64,000 nt of DNA from Eupeodes corollae (taxonomy: Eukaryota; Arthropoda; Insecta; Diptera; Syrphidae): the NCBI RefSeq assembly GCF_945859685.1, contig NC_079149.1, forward strand, positions 70,202,991 through 70,266,990. The letters run 5' to 3'. The translations under genes were made by a program, and so were the position numbers. Of the stretch, positions 1-13,135 are shown in pieces. Below the pieces are notes generated by a model. It had not been told where the DNA came from and searched no databases. It saw nothing but the letters and a program-made list of their open reading frames with translations. Numbering within the stretch: the first letter of the stretch is position 1; every line of letters starts with the position of its first letter.

Positions 1-860
1 TATTTACAAGGAATTGAGAATCAATAATTATGGTAAAGAAAATGTTAAAAAATTAAAAATATATGTAGTAATAAATGATCAGGTAAAAAGGGTCTTATCA
101 TACAAAAAGTACCTATAGTGAAAAGATAAATATTTTCAAAGTTTTGTGTAACGATTTTATTCTTTAGGTTACGGAAATGTGTTTTTCAATCAATTTAAAT
201 TAAATATGAAAATTTGACTTTATATATTACAAAAAAAAAAACAAAGTTAAATATTGATGTATTTTTAAAACCAAATCAATAATTTTTCATCAGAAATATA
301 AAAAAATAATAATTGTTCAAAAACAAAAAAAAACAACATACAAACATGTCAAATACATTTGTTATTTAAATAAGCAAAAAACATAGTTACGAAAAAGACA
401 AAAATATATATCAATGTTGAATAAATGTTTTTATGAATGATAGATGATTAGAATTTTGAATGTGAGGTTAAAAAATGTTTTTATTGTAATTAAATTTTAT
501 GAAATAAAATGTGGTATGCACTGAAAATGCAACAGATGTTTTTATATTTAAAGAGGAATATCAATGTTCAAAATAAAAGTTAAACATTCGCATGGCGGTT
601 TTATAACTTGAAATTGAATATCTCACTTGTTTTACTACGACTAATTTAAAGTCAAACAATAATTCATTAGTCAAAGGTTTTAGCTGATTAAATATAATTT
701 TTCTGAAAACATCCGACTATAATAATGAATGATTCTTAAGAGCTATCGGAAGTTTAAAAAAAAAAAAACATACAATTCTGGAAAAGTATGAAATATTTAT
801 TTGAATTGATGGTATCCCTTTAGTCCAATTTAAGAATACCTTTTTTAACACAATTGCTTA
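1..860. other. AT-rich intergenic DNA
   Basis: Low-complexity A/T runs; no gene, repeat or RNA recognised. Confidence 0.5.
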
Positions 861-904
861 AATGTTGGTTTCATATGCATCAATCGCTATAGATACGAGT
901 CTCA

Positions 905-2020
905 ACATACTTACTAACTTACTTAAGGTGGCGCTACAGCCCGGGCGGACATGGGCCTCAACCAACATGCGTCTCCAGCCAGATCAGTGCCTAGCTCCAG
1001 TTTCGAACGCAAAGTTGGTTGAGGTCTTCACCCACCTGAGCGCGCCACCTGAGTCGCGGTCTTCCGCTACTGCACCGTGCCTCCGAATTGGATTTGAAAA
1101 CCTTCCGGGCTGGAACTTCTTACTTCTCACTTGCCTTCTAAGTCCAAAGAAGCAGCGATTTGCAAAAGTTATTCTTAGTTTGATTTCAGCGCTGCTGACG
1201 TTGTCTGTGTTTATAGCGATGCCTAGGTAGACGAAGTCCTTGACTAGCTCAAAGTTACGTCTGTCCAGGAAGTCGTTGTTCAATATCATTGACCACTAAA
1301 CCCATCTTCTTCGCTTCCGTCGCATTGCTCAAAAACGCTCCACTGACATCACGCTTTGATCTTCCAATTATGTCAATATCATCTGCGTATTCGAGTTATT
1401 GGATGGACCTTTGAAGATTGTTTCTCTAGTGTTGACAGTTGAGTTTTGCACAGTTCTTTTCAGAACGATATTGAAGAAAATGCATGACAGTCCATCGCCT
1501 TGCCTAAAACCTTTTTTGACATCAAATGCATCGGTAAGATCTTTTCCGACCTTGATAGAGCACCGTGCATTCTCCATCGTCATTCTGCACAAACGGATAA
1601 GTTTGATAAGGATGCCAAAACTAGACATTGCTCTGTAGAGCTCTTCCCTATAGATGCTGTCATACGCAGCTTTAAAATCGATGAGATGATGGGTATCGAT
1701 TTGAAGTTCCTGGGTTTTTTCCAAGATCTGCCGTAGTGTGAATATTTGGTCGATAGTGGACTTTCCTGGTTTGAAGCCACACTGATAAGGGCCTATTAGG
1801 TTGTTGACGAACGGTTTCAGACGTTCACATAATACGGCAGAAACGATCTTATGTGCAATTTTAAGGAGACTGATGGCTCTGTAGTTAGCGCAATTTAGAA
1901 GGTCTCCTTTTTTATGAATCGGACAATCTATTGCAGATGAATTGATGAATGCTCTCTACCAAGCCATCGCCTGCTGCTTTAAATAGTTCGGCAACGATGC
2001 CGTCAGCTCCAGCAGGGGGG
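905..2020 (-). pseudogene. RTE-like LINE: reverse transcriptase, C-terminal part
   Basis: Read on the minus strand, this is the endonuclease-RT polyprotein common in insect RTE-like LINEs. From 1724 downward: DFKAAYDSIYREELYRAM, then MTMENARC, KKGFRQGDGLSCIFFN and an antisense trace of the region after the catalytic aspartates. From 1289: FVYLGIAINTDN and RITFANRCFFGLRRQ. The frame changes several times and the palm is deleted around 1370-1400, so it is dead. The 3' end near 905 carries a short tetranucleotide tail (ACTTACTTAAGG on the + strand) shared with the copies ending near 15452 and 23812. It is one element with 2977-3950, split by a DNA transposon. Confidence 0.8.
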
Positions 2021-2976
2021 TTATTATGAAAAACGAAACTCGCTCAAAATAACGCTTATTCGTTAAATTGCGATTAGAAAAAACGATTGTAGTGGCACTA
2101 AATCGTCAAATTGCGATTAAGAAAAACGAGAATCGTAAAAATGACGATACTCGTATTTTTATTTACGAGTGCCTTCAGCTCTCGTTCAGCTTTCGTTTTG
2201 TCAAATGTCATTTTGTTTTTGTTTGGTTGGTTTTTGTTTTGTTAAGTGAAAAAATGTAAGTAAATAATAAATAAAATTGTCAAAAACATACAAATAAGTT
2301 ATTTCTAACCTCTAGACCTACAAATAATTCTAAGCAGTTGGATTTGCTGGTAGCTTTTATGGAAACCAATCCAAACATAGCAAAAAATTACTTGCCGACG
2401 AGCCAAGCCAAAGCCAAATCCAAAATTATTTGGAAGGCTTTGACTGATAAGCTAAATGCATGCGGTCCTCCAGAGAAACCAATGGATGGTTGGAAAAGTG
2501 TAGGTTTCCTTAAAACAAAACTTTGCGTTTATGATTAATTCTGTTCTTCGTTAGGTATATAAAGATTTTGGGTACAATCTTAAGGGCAAAATGCGTGGAA
2601 ATTTGCTTACTTACGTTGAACTTGGAAGGCTCATTGGGTTCGATGAATCTCTTAAAACTCTTCTTTTTATACGCATTTCCTCTTCTTTGTTAGTTTGGGA
2701 TTCATCTTCGCTTTCAAGGAAATAGTCGCAGTGAAAAAACATTTTATAGAATTTATGCAAATTACATTTATTTTTGAAACTTCCTCGACTTTATTTATAT
2801 TTTGACATTTTTTAATAGGAGTGAAGTTAGTTGCTCCTTTAAAAAATTATCATTTTTCGTTTTTGCCTGGCAACTTTTTTTGCTTTCTATTTTCGTATCT
2901 TATAATCGCTCTTCACCATGACTTTCGTTTCTTCGAGTTTCGTTTTTTCTGCCGTTCGTTTCGTAATTCATAATAA
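2021..2976 (+). mobile_element. DNA transposon with terminal inverted repeats, nested in the RTE-like LINE
   Basis: Begins TTATTATGAAAAACGAAAC and ends with the inverted counterpart GTTTCGTAATTCATAATAA. Three G residues border both ends (2018-2020 and 2977-2979), consistent with a 3-bp target duplication as in PIF/Harbinger elements. It interrupts the RT reading frame between DGI and KPGP-type residues. It encodes only a Myb/SANT-like fragment and no transposase, so it is non-autonomous. The superfamily is inferred. Confidence 0.7.
2338..2625 (+). pseudogene. Myb/SANT-like (zeste-type) DNA-binding domain fragment with an intron
   Basis: Reads LDLLVAFMETNPNIAKNY, then IWKALTDKLNACGPP and DGWKS. 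A GT-AG intron (about 2502-2554) joins WKS to VYKDFGYNLKGKMRGN. This layout of tryptophan-spaced helices resembles the zeste/Myb-SANT domains encoded as a second protein by Harbinger-type transposons. There is no ATG before the first residue (it begins at TTG), so the N-terminus is missing or on another exon. Confidence 0.6.
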
Positions 2977-3330
2977 GGGCCCAGGTTTTTTTGACTTCAG
3001 TTTAGGTATAGCTATTTTCACTTCGTCTAGGTAGGGTAGGCGGAAGTATTGATCTGCGTCGCCTAGGTTGAGTGGTTCTATCTCCCTTACAGCGGAATTT
3101 AGATTGTCATCACCGTTATATAATTTGGAGAAATGGTATTTCTTAACACAGACTGCGGTTCTACTACAATGTTCCCCTGATCGAATTTACAGGCTTCGGA
3201 TCGTAACTGGTACCATTGGGAGGTTTTTTTCTTTTGGTAAAATTTACGAACCTCATTCCTCTTGTGACATCCCTCTATCTCCTCGATCGCGCGTCTTTTA
3301 ATTTGCGTTTGCACGGTCCATCCCATCGCA
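2977..3330 (-). pseudogene. RTE-like LINE: linker and RT N-terminal part
   Basis: Minus-strand frame 3326-3099 reads KRRAIEEIEGCHKRNEVRKF, then KFDQGNIVVEPQSVLR, matching the conserved linker between endonuclease and RT in this LINE group. It continues the element at 905-2020 across the nested DNA transposon. Confidence 0.75.
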
Positions 3331-3479
3331 CTTCTTGGATGGCAGTAACCTTGAAGCAGTTAGGCCTTCCGCTTATTGTTTAGCTGCACCTGGTCTGTTA
3401 AGGGACCTAACATTCCACGTATAGTTCCAAAGTTCCTTGTCCTTATTTCGTTAGCTTGGGTTGTCAACATTGAATCCAT

Positions 3480-3950
3480 TAGTATCCGAAGCTTGTTGGT
3501 GCTTTGGAACAAATGTATTTTTTTATGTGGTAAGGAAGTCAGCCCGACGGCACAATCTCTACCCTGGAGGGCCAGATCCTAAGTATAACTCCAAGGACGG
3601 GGAGCCGGATAAATCGCTCCTTATAGGCTTAGGCCCTATAAGGTCTTCACTAAGTAATTAACCTTACTGGAACTGTAGACGCCACCTTTGATTGCATCTC
3701 GAGAATTCGTCCATTGCCGTCTGGATAAGGAGAACTACTTTAGTGGAAACACCTATCCCCCCTCACTTGTTTGCTGTTCCCAACAACTTTCCACTGGGGT
3801 TAGAACCCAATCTCCAGTTGAGGTACTAGGCACCCGATGTTCACCGCGGGGAGATGAGAGTAGGAGTTGATAGACAGAGGTGGGTTTTGAGAAAAACCTG
3901 TGGACGCTTAAGTCCTCTTGAATGCACATGTCTACCATTTAAACACCAGT
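3480..3950 (-). repeat. 5' segment of the RTE-like LINE
   Basis: Reverse complement of this stretch matches 14660-15143 closely (for example AGTTGATAGACAGAGGTTGG-type sequence and the GGGAGCCGGATAAA block), showing it belongs to the same element family. Its protein content is unclear, and 3331-3479 could be part of the same region. Confidence 0.65.
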
Positions 3951-4319
3951 CCCAAAATAACTTCACAAAAAATAGTCAAGAGACGTCAAAACGCATAATT
4001 TTGCTTGTTCATATTGTATTCATTCAACCAGAAATGAGCTTTTTCCATTTAAAAGTGGATGTTTGGACACATTTATGAGGAGCCTATTCACTAAAATTCT
4101 GTACATTTTTCGGCTTGAATTCGTCCACTAGTTGTATTTTGAAAGACTTCACTCTTAAATCATAACAAAGACCTAATAACTGCGAACCGCCGATGCCGAA
4201 TAATTCACTGCAACCACCAGGGATAGGGTTTTACCAACTTTGCCTTTTTTGTTGGGGTAAACGGAAGATGAAACCGACTTTCGACAAACAGCCCTGGTGA
4301 TTGATTAAATATATGATAA
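3951..4319. other. Intergenic, nothing recognised
   Basis: AT-rich; no coding or repeat signal I can support. Confidence 0.4.
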
Positions 4320-4720
4320 AATAAAACATAATTGCATTCGCTTTGCCCTAAAGGGTCTTCCTTGGGAAGATCCTTATGATCTGCCTCCCTATGAACATCG
4401 TAGTCTACTTCTTCAAATGCAATTTCTCCATTAAAGGCGTGTTAATAATGACTTAGTATTTTTTCATCAACTCATTAATGGTGAAATTGATGCACCTTAT
4501 TTTCTTTCTTGTGTACAATTGAATTACCGAGGAGGAACGTATCACCTACGTACATTTGATTTTATACATATTGACTAACTATGTTGTCTATAACTATGGG
4601 AAGAATAAAGCCCTAAGTCGAATGAGCATTTTATATAGCTTAAACTGTTCATCGATAAATTTAAATTTAAAAAGGTGGGATTAAAATCATTGTAGAACCA
4701 GTGCTCCACTATCGTAAACG
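4320..4720 (+). pseudogene. Jockey/CR1-like LINE: RT C-terminal fragment
   Basis: Reads LPWEDPYDLPPYEHRSLLLQ, then NNDLVFFHQLINGEIDAPYF and RGGTYHLRTFDF in shifting frames. This is the conserved C-terminal segment that follows the RT domain in many insect non-LTR elements. It has no RT core, contains stops and frameshifts, and is dead. Confidence 0.7.
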
Positions 4721-7400
4721 TTCCCAATTTTTTTGTTTGTTCTGTAATAGGTAAATGTTAATTTTGTTTTGTATTTTGTGCCTGTGTGAGGCTATAATTG
4801 TATTATTTTTTACTAACACATGCACTTATGATGAGCCTCTGATCGTAGTTTGACGCTTGCTATTAGCTTACGACTTTCTGTAATGTAAATGTATTTTATT
4901 TTGCCTTTCTTCGCCATTGTTGCATTTTCAGCTTTTGTTTGCTTTTATATTAAATTTTCCTAAGAAACGTCTAATAATTGGTTTAGCATTAAAAGAAATG
5001 CGGCCATTTTCTCATTCCGTTGATAATCCTTAGTTAAAAATCTTGTACAGTTTCAAAACAAACACAAATTATGGAAAATGTTCGAATTTATGAATTAATG
5101 TTTATCTGCCCAAAAATGCTTGGTATTTCTTCCTCGCCTGCGTTAAATGCATACCTTGCGTACATTAAAGTCAATTTTGGGTTTAAGTCGATCAAAAAAA
5201 CATAAACATAACATAAACAAAGACCTACAAAAACAGGTATATTTGAGAGTCTGTACTTACGTATTATTTAAGCTAACAATATTCTCATCCAGGAACATCC
5301 ATTGGCGAAGTGCTGCTTGTTTTGAAAGACATCGAAGAAAATTAAAAAAAAAAAAACAAAAAGGTCCCATTGCAGAGGAAGTCTTGAAGAAGTTTACTGC
5401 CGTTTTCAATGGAAACAGGGCAGATGCATTCTGTAATAAACGGCAACGTGAATAATGTTGAAAATTTAAGATGGGCTCCACTCGTTTCAGCTGAAGTTGT
5501 CCAATGCTACTATAAATATTATACTATATATATTTTTGTTTATTTTCCTAGTATTTTTTAATAAATGCCTTTTCTTTGCCTTTTTAAGTGTTTTATTTTA
5601 CCTTTTTTATTTTTTACACTGTCTAATAGAGCTGCGATATTTTCCACAGTTCCAAACTTAAGCAAGCATGTTGGTGGATAATTGTCCAACATGGCAAATT
5701 TGATGACAAATATCCCAATATCTGACTCAGTAGGCCAATTAAACTGATCAGAAAATGAAAGCATCATCAATGAACATTCTTAACGGAGGATGCATTTTTT
5801 TGAGATGTTTGACAGACACAAAAACACGAAAAGTATCCGAGCAGTCAAAGCCTTATGTTGCCATAAAGAAAATAGCAAAACAATCACCCATTACTTACAG
5901 CTTTTTATATATAAGCATTAAAAGAAGTATCCTTTAGGCAGTATTTATCTACTAAAGCAACGTGACGTTACGTTTACGGTGATCTATCCCGGTAAAGTTG
6001 AAGGTAGAGCTTTTATTCTTCCTAATCTTTCCAGTAATTCAATTAATACATTAAAATTTATTATAATCTTACGAAACTAAATATGAAAACAGGATGAGGT
6101 CAATATTGCAGATATCTTTAGTAAAAATGAAAACTCAGCTCTTTCCGACAAAATAAGAAAACATCTAAAAAAAAACCAAAGGAAAGCAGATTGAAAATCG
6201 GAATCATATGACATTTATTTTGTATTAATGAGATGAGGCAATAGTACGGCGATTGGTTTCGGTGAAATTAAATAGTTTTATTTTAGTAACTTTAACGACA
6301 GTATTAACTATATTGTGATCCTCAGAAAGTCTTAATCTCAGATATTTTGTATATAGATCCCTGAAATCAATTTGAAACATTGAGACGAGTATATGAATAT
6401 TATTACATTAATGGTAGTGTTATTATTACTATAATTTTATAGTGTTGTAACACTAAACATAATAATTTTGAACATCAAATCGAATATTCGACTTAAAGCG
6501 TATTCGCCAGTTAGGAAACCCAAGATGTTGTAGAACTTTAAAGGTAAGCTTCGACTTTGAAATATATAACCATCTCCTTTGCCAAACAAATACATTTAAT
6601 TCAAAGGAATAATATGGATTTTTAAAATATTGTTTAAACATTTTTAACCAACTCTTTTTCCTAAACATAGCAGCTATAGTCATACATATTAATATAATAT
6701 ATTTGTCATTTTGGAATTTTGACCATAAATTAATGGTTTTTAGTGAAATGTCTATTTTGTGTGAACCTTTTTTCTTCCTCCATATTTCTAGAACCATAAT
6801 AAAAATATTGATATATTACTATTATTCTCAATATTTTGGAGCCAAAATTTAGTCTTTTCTGCATCTTTTGATATTATTAAACGTCGAGAAATAAAAAAAA
6901 TTTAATTTGACGAATCGGACCGATTACATTTACATCTTACGGGAGGTTAATAATATGTATTTTACAAGATATTTAAAAAACCGTTAATTCGAAAGTGAGT
7001 TTTACTAAAGGGCAATCAATTTTCAAACGCCCTTGAGATACTATTATCCAAATAATTACTGAGGAGATAAATTGAACATGTCTGCAACTTAAACCAACTA
7101 TTCTTTCTGAAATAGTTGATGAAATAACATCAAAAAGGAAGTTAACGAAATTATTTTTATTTTTATGAGTATGTCAGAACTATATGTGTAAGAACAACGC
7201 TGAGTAACACAAATTAAAGGTTCACCAACAAAATTAACTTTGATTGGAAAGCTTTATTTTAGGTAATAAAGTAGTATTGACTAATGAGATACTAGAAACA
7301 GGATTGTAAAACTTATAATTTGTATTAAATGGTGTTTAAGCTAAATGTTTGAAGCACTAAAATAACGGGAATAAATAATTGTAGTTTTGATTTTACAACA
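4721..7400. other. AT-rich region without supported genes
   Basis: Contains short open stretches, including one at 5147-5455 with a Lys-rich core, but none with a recognised domain or codon pattern. A family X end-like block (AATCGGACCGATTACAT) lies near 6912-6930. Confidence 0.4.
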
Positions 7401-7404
7401 TTGA

Positions 7405-8065
7405 TATTAATGACTTACTAAATTTTGTATTAACATATTATTTGAAACTCTACATCTTAGATAAAATCTTTGTTTGAGAGCTTCAATATTTCTTGCAACT
7501 AGATGAACTCCAGTTTGATAGTGTAAAAGTTGGGTGGAAAAATGCCAAGGTAAATTTGCCATAATTTTTAATGTTTTGTTCTGAGAAACCTTTTTAAGTG
7601 CATTTTTGCACAAGTTTCCCATACTGGGCATGTATAAACAATAATAGCTTGGAAAATTACTTTACCGATAATAATTTTATTGAACTTACTCAGCGGTGAT
7701 TTCCTACACATAAGTGGGTATAGCATTTTAGTGGCAATACTTATTTTGCTAAGGGCATTTGTAATATGGTCCCGAAAAGTTAATGTCTTGTCTAAATATA
7801 CACCCAGATATTTGACAGAATCAACCCACGGGATATCACAGTTATTTATCCTTAGCTGATTAAGTGATAAGGCACAGGCTTTTCTTTTCCTGGTAAAAAA
7901 GATTGGCTGTGTTTTTTCACCATTTGGACTTACTTTCCATGTTATGAAATAATCATGAATTCTATTTAGAGAATGTTGCAGATCATTTTCAATTTAATAC
8001 CCAATTTTACTTGAACTGTAAATGGCGGTATCATCGGCAAAAATTGCTATTTTACAGGTTCATAT
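7405..8065 (-). pseudogene. Jockey-like LINE: RT palm to C-terminus
   Basis: On the minus strand from about 8060: IFADDTAIYSSSK (the F/YADD catalytic box), then DSVKYLGVYLDKTLTFRDHI, ISIATKMLYPLMCRKSPLS, and from 7631 NKTLKIMANLPWHF with GVHLVARNIEALKQRF. That order is the Jockey-clade RT C-terminal half. A stop just after the FADD box and a frame change near 7640 show it is inactive. The 5' end is missing. Confidence 0.8.
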
Positions 8066-8724
8066 TTCTGGAAAATCAGCCACATGCGATTTTAATAATT
8101 TTTTCTAGTATTTTGCTAAAACTACTAAGTAAGCTTATTGGTCAAGTTACGAAATTAACATACAAATAATGTATGGACAATATTTGGAAGATACAAAACT
8201 CATGTGAGTGAAATGTTATAGTTGGTATACAAAGATTAGTGTTCATACATTTTTTGTATGTATAGTGCCCAATTGTCAGCTTTTAGAAGAAATCAAAAAG
8301 GCATCCAATAAGAGTTGCATAGTTAGAATGCCAAATACCCGACAATATTCCAAAGTCAACACAAATCGCGAGTTTTTGAATATGCTCTTAATAACACCCG
8401 ATCCACTAAAAAATACTCATCGAGAAATCCTATCTTTAACAACATAATTTTGATAATGCTTTAAATGTAGTTCTTACAATTCTGGTATTGTTCTATAAAC
8501 TAAAGAAAAATCAACTTGTTTCTTAATTTAATATTTTATTATAGGTGTATTAATGAACTGAAAAAGTGTATTACAAACAACTTTTTAATCTAATATGTAT
8601 GAAGCGGTCGACTATGCGACGTCCTCCATTAACGATCAAAAGAAAAACACAATATTAAACAGTGATTTAACAGTCAGTATAATTCAATATTTAATGCACA
8701 AAAAATATACACACATAGGTGGAA
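8066..8724. other. AT-rich spacer
   Basis: Nothing recognised; an open stretch at 8208-8447 has no known domain. Confidence 0.4.
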
Positions 8725-9240
8725 AGTAATGTCAAAAATAATAAATTTCTGTAAGCCTAACCAGAATAAAAAAAGAGGCTGCGATGCGACCCGACCCACA
8801 CTAATAACTTTTCATCCTGTTTTTCGAGTTTCGTTAAAAAAGGTGTCATTTAAATTATTAAAAAAAAATTTAAATTTCAAACAATATTTTACATATGATG
8901 GAATAGTTTGACTTCAAAATAAATTAGCGAGATTTTTAGTCGAAAACCAACTTTTACAAATTTTAATAGCATTTCTTAAAAGTTTTTATTTCTTATATAA
9001 ATAAATACAATTTGGTTAAAAAAAAATAATTTGAAGTCAATATCTTCTATTGTTACGAGATATCGAGAACCAAATATCTATTTTCACAAAATTTGCGTAC
9101 TATTTTTTGCAGATTTTATTTTTTATGAAAAATCTGACTATTGGATTTTTATAAAAAAAAAATACAGAATGTCAAAAATAGTTTAAAGCCAATGTTTTTA
9201 AATTTTAAAATGATATTTAACTAGTTTAACTACGTACGTC
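8725..9240 (+). repeat. Family X fragment
   Basis: Contains the GCGACCCGACCCACACTAAT block and modules around AAAACCAACTTTTACAAATT and GTTACGAGATATCGAGAACC, matching the family X modules at 16410-17390 and 41000-41690. Confidence 0.55.
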
Positions 9241-9704
9241 TAGTCTGTACGTACACACGCACGCACAAACATCTCTCTAGCATTCAAGAGTGTTATTTCA
9301 GTCCACGAAAAATGTATTACCTTAAGCCTAAGAGACCGTTACTTGCTTACTTTAAATAATACACGATCACGATTTGGTAGTTTTTATTTGACAGTCACAG
9401 ACTTATAAGACTAACTTACAGTTTCTGCCTCAACCTTAAGTCAACCAATTATGCTATCCCACGGTGTATTGCTGTTTCGGGGTTCTTCGAATGTTCCCGG
9501 TTATTCACCTGAGTGCATCCGTTTATGATATCTACCAAGTGAAAGAAATCGTACATGTCAACGGAACTAAAAAATGGAACGCGTTAACATATTGTCAAAT
9601 ATAGTTTGAAAATAATTTAATAGCAAAATAATAATTGTTTCCAAAAAAACACCCAAAATAGAGAAGAAGACCGACATCACCCAGCATTAGACCTATTTTT
9701 TTAA
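9241..9704. other. Intergenic
   Basis: Short GTACGTACACACGCACGCAC simple repeat near 9248; otherwise nothing seen. Confidence 0.4.
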
Positions 9705-11600
9705 TTTAAATGTATGCAATGTTCCTAATTGCTCCAAGGAAAATCTTGAATTTAACTTTAAAAAATTCAGACTTCATGAACTTTTTAACCTGTAATGTAA
9801 TGAACTGGAATCATTTGTCTGAGAACTATGACTTTAATGCTATGTGCTATAAATTCTACAGTGTTCTCTTCAACTTTTTTGAGACCACACCATTGCGAAA
9901 ACCGCGCAATATTTCTAAATATCCTCCATTGTTTGACTCTTGCCTAAAAAACTTAAAAAATAAAAGAAACAAGGCCTGGATTAAATATAATAAAACAAAA
10001 GCTGATAATGACTTGGTAATATGCAATGAGCTAAGAAATATGTTTATTGTCTATTCAGATATTCTTTATAATGGCTTTATTTTAAATACTTAAACCGAAA
10101 TAAAAAACAACCCAAAAAGCTTTTGGAGCTATGTTAATAGTAAAAGAATTACTGACGGGTATCCAAACTGCATTTCTTTCAACAATAAACTTAGCCATGA
10201 CTCTGAAAAAATTTCAAATATGTTTTTTAATTTTTTTCAAAGATGCTTTCGAAGTAGCGAACTCCTGTCAAACGCCTGAGTCATTTTACAAAATTTCCCT
10301 TATTTGAATTCTATTAGTCTTTGGATCTCTGAAGATGAAATCATTCGCAAAGCTTCCGAACTTGACGTTTGTAATAGCCCTAGTCCTGATGGTGTACCTT
10401 CTCATATTTTGCTATCTATTCTATCCTCTTCATATTCTTTTTAATGAATAGCTCAAATCTTCGATTTTTCCTGAAATTTGGAAGAGTTCATGCATAACAC
10501 CGATACATAAAAAGGGTACTAAAATTGAAATTAGAAATTATCGTCCCATTGTAAAACTGTCCTTCATCCCTAAGTTATTTGAGTCCATTATTTGTAAAGT
10601 CATACCGTTTAATTGTAAGTCTATAATTTGTGACAGTCAAGATGGTTTTGTTCAAAATAAGTCAACAGTTACTAACCTTTTTTATTTCAGTTCTTTTTGT
10701 TTAGATTCGTTTGAAAAACGGAAACAAGTTGACTTTGTCTTCACACACTTCAGTAAGGCCTTTGATAAATTGTGCCATAAAATATTAACTTCCAAACTAA
10801 AATCCCAAGGCTTTAACGATAAATTTGTTAGTTGGGTGTCGTCGTACTTTAAATTAGATCATACAGCGTAGTTTTTAGGAAGAAGCGGTCATCATATTTG
10901 TATACCAACTCTGGCGTACCACAAGGTAGCCACTAAGGACCGTTACTGTTTATTTTTTACGTTAACGACTTATCTTCTATTATAAAACACTCATCTGTTT
11001 TAATTTACGCTGATGATATTAAAATTTTCAAACGTATTGACCCACTTGACGACTGTTTACTCCTACAAGATGATCTAAATAGTTTTTGCGAATGGTGTTT
11101 CATAAATAAGCTTTTCTAAACATACACAAATGTAAATCAAATAAATTAAACTGTTCTTATTTGACGAAACTCTCTACTTTCCCTGACATAGGTATTATTC
11201 TTGACTCAAAATTAACTTTTACAAATCATTATGACTATATTATTAATAAAACTAATAAGATACTCGGATTTATAAAAGGGTTTTCACATGATTTTCGTGA
11301 CCCATATATTCTTAAACTTCTTTATATTACGTTTGTAAGACCAATATTGGAATATAGCTGCGTAATATTTATTCAGTCCATTTAAACAAAAACAAAATAG
11401 AAGGAGTACAAAGAAGATTCATGCGCTACTGCTTCCGTTTCTTCAAATGGTGCTATGGGCTCAAACTTTCACCGTACAATCATAGGCTCACGCTCATAAA
11501 TCTTACATCGCTTTCTAAACACAGAGAGTAAAGACAAGTTCTTTTACTTCCTATATGAAGCAGATCGAACTATGTTAAAAACAGTCCCCTCAACCAATTG
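9705..11600 (+). pseudogene. Jockey/CR1-like LINE: near-complete but decayed RT
   Basis: Ordered RT landmarks in all three frames: TTPLRKPRNISKYPPLFDSC (9880s), FWSYVNSKRITDGYP, ISEDEIIRKASELDVCNSPS, FPEIWKSSCITPIHKKGTK, IRNYRPIV, FVFTHFSKAFDKLCHK, the IYADDIKIFKRID catalytic box (about 11005), then IGIILDSKLTFTNHYDYI and LLYITFVRPILEYSCVIF. Many stops and frameshifts make it inactive. The endonuclease and ORF1 are not seen, so it is 5' truncated. It is a different copy, and probably a different family, from 7405-8065. Confidence 0.82.
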
Positions 11601-13134
11601 ATTTCAGTTTACAACAAGTATTACTTTTTGATATATTCTGTAAGCGATGATTTGAAAAGTAAAAAAATTGAAATAAATTTTCAATACTTCAGTTTAGCTT
11701 TTTTTTTGCAAATTGCTTAAAGCATTTATAATCTAAGAATAAATGTAATATTAGTCTTAAGTTCTAACGTTAGTTTGTTTAACGAATTCAATAATCTCTA
11801 ATACTTATTAATGAAATTTAACACTTTTGGTGGTTCAAGCTTTTCAAGCTTTTCCTATGCAGGTTAGGCATACCTAATGGTCCGTGAGTTGATACTTGCT
11901 ACATATAAATATAATACACATGTATAGTGTTTTATTTAACAAAGTATTCACAAATTGCATAAAATATAACAAACCCAATTCTTAGTCTACTTTTCACTGT
12001 TCTGTATAATTATCTCGGGTCCATAAATTGGAATTCTCAGAATTTAAAATCAAAAGTAGTTCCAAAACACGACCCATGAAATGTGTCTTCTTGTTAACCA
12101 CTAGGATGATTTCTGTTTGCTTATTTATATGTACGTATATAAATATTGCGACACATCCTTGTTGATCTCTAATGTGACTCGACTTCAGTATCCTGCTGTG
12201 AAGACGCCAAGACCCGGCGCGTGTGTCGGAAGAATGGAATGCACTTGAGTTATCGGCAGGTAAGGACGAATGCACAAAATCTAAAGGATCTTATAAGAAA
12301 TAAACAAACCTTGATATATACTGTGTGGGCATGTTGAATGTCTATTTATGGTATTGATCTTATTACTTCTAGAATAGAAACAAAATTGTTGGTGTGCGTC
12401 ACCGAACAGAGCATTGATGGTTGCTTAGTGGCGACAAATAAATACTCTTTTTGTGTCGCTATACTACAAATATAACATATATAAATATGTATTGGAAATA
12501 AGACCAAGGGTTTCTTCAAATTATTTTTGGAAAAGAAATTGTTTATTTGTTAAGTCATATTAAAATTTTTATAACTGTTTTGATATGGGCAAACATTTTC
12601 TAAAGAAATTTTCAAAATAAAACAAGAAATATAGAATATCAAAATAAAAAAACCATTGAAATTTTGAAAGACATAAGTACATTATGTAGATTTCAAAATA
12701 TAATTTTTAGATACAAGCATTATGTACATTAGTTTATAAGTTTAGATTTAATCATGTCATATCTTTTTGTCGAATATAATAATGCTAAGAATTTCCAGAT
12801 GGTTCTAGTCATTGTTATTAACTGTGAGCAGTTTAACATTATAAAGAATTGAAATTAACTAAAAAAAATACCAACAAAAAGAATGTCTTTTTTAATATTT
12901 AATGAGTTAAGCAAATTTGATAACTTAACAACGCTCCTATCGAGGTCGTTTATAATTTCAAATAAATTGGTGTTTTGCTGTCTTATATTCTAATTGTTTT
13001 CGAAAGAAAAAGGCAATGTAGCTTTAAACCTAATTTGGCTGTAACCAAAAAATCGATCATATGTACTTCCAAATATCGTGCATGTGCTGCGGTAATTACA
13101 ACTGAAGGAGTTTGAAACCATCCAAAGGTATTTG
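11601..13134. other. AT-rich intergenic DNA
   Basis: No gene supported. The GC-richer patch 12190-12260 has no recognised content. Confidence 0.4.
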
Positions 13135-13135
13135 T

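Noticed and set aside
5147..5455. Lys-rich open frame that might be a small gene
   Set aside because: No domain, the core is an A-run, and the antisense frame is equally open.
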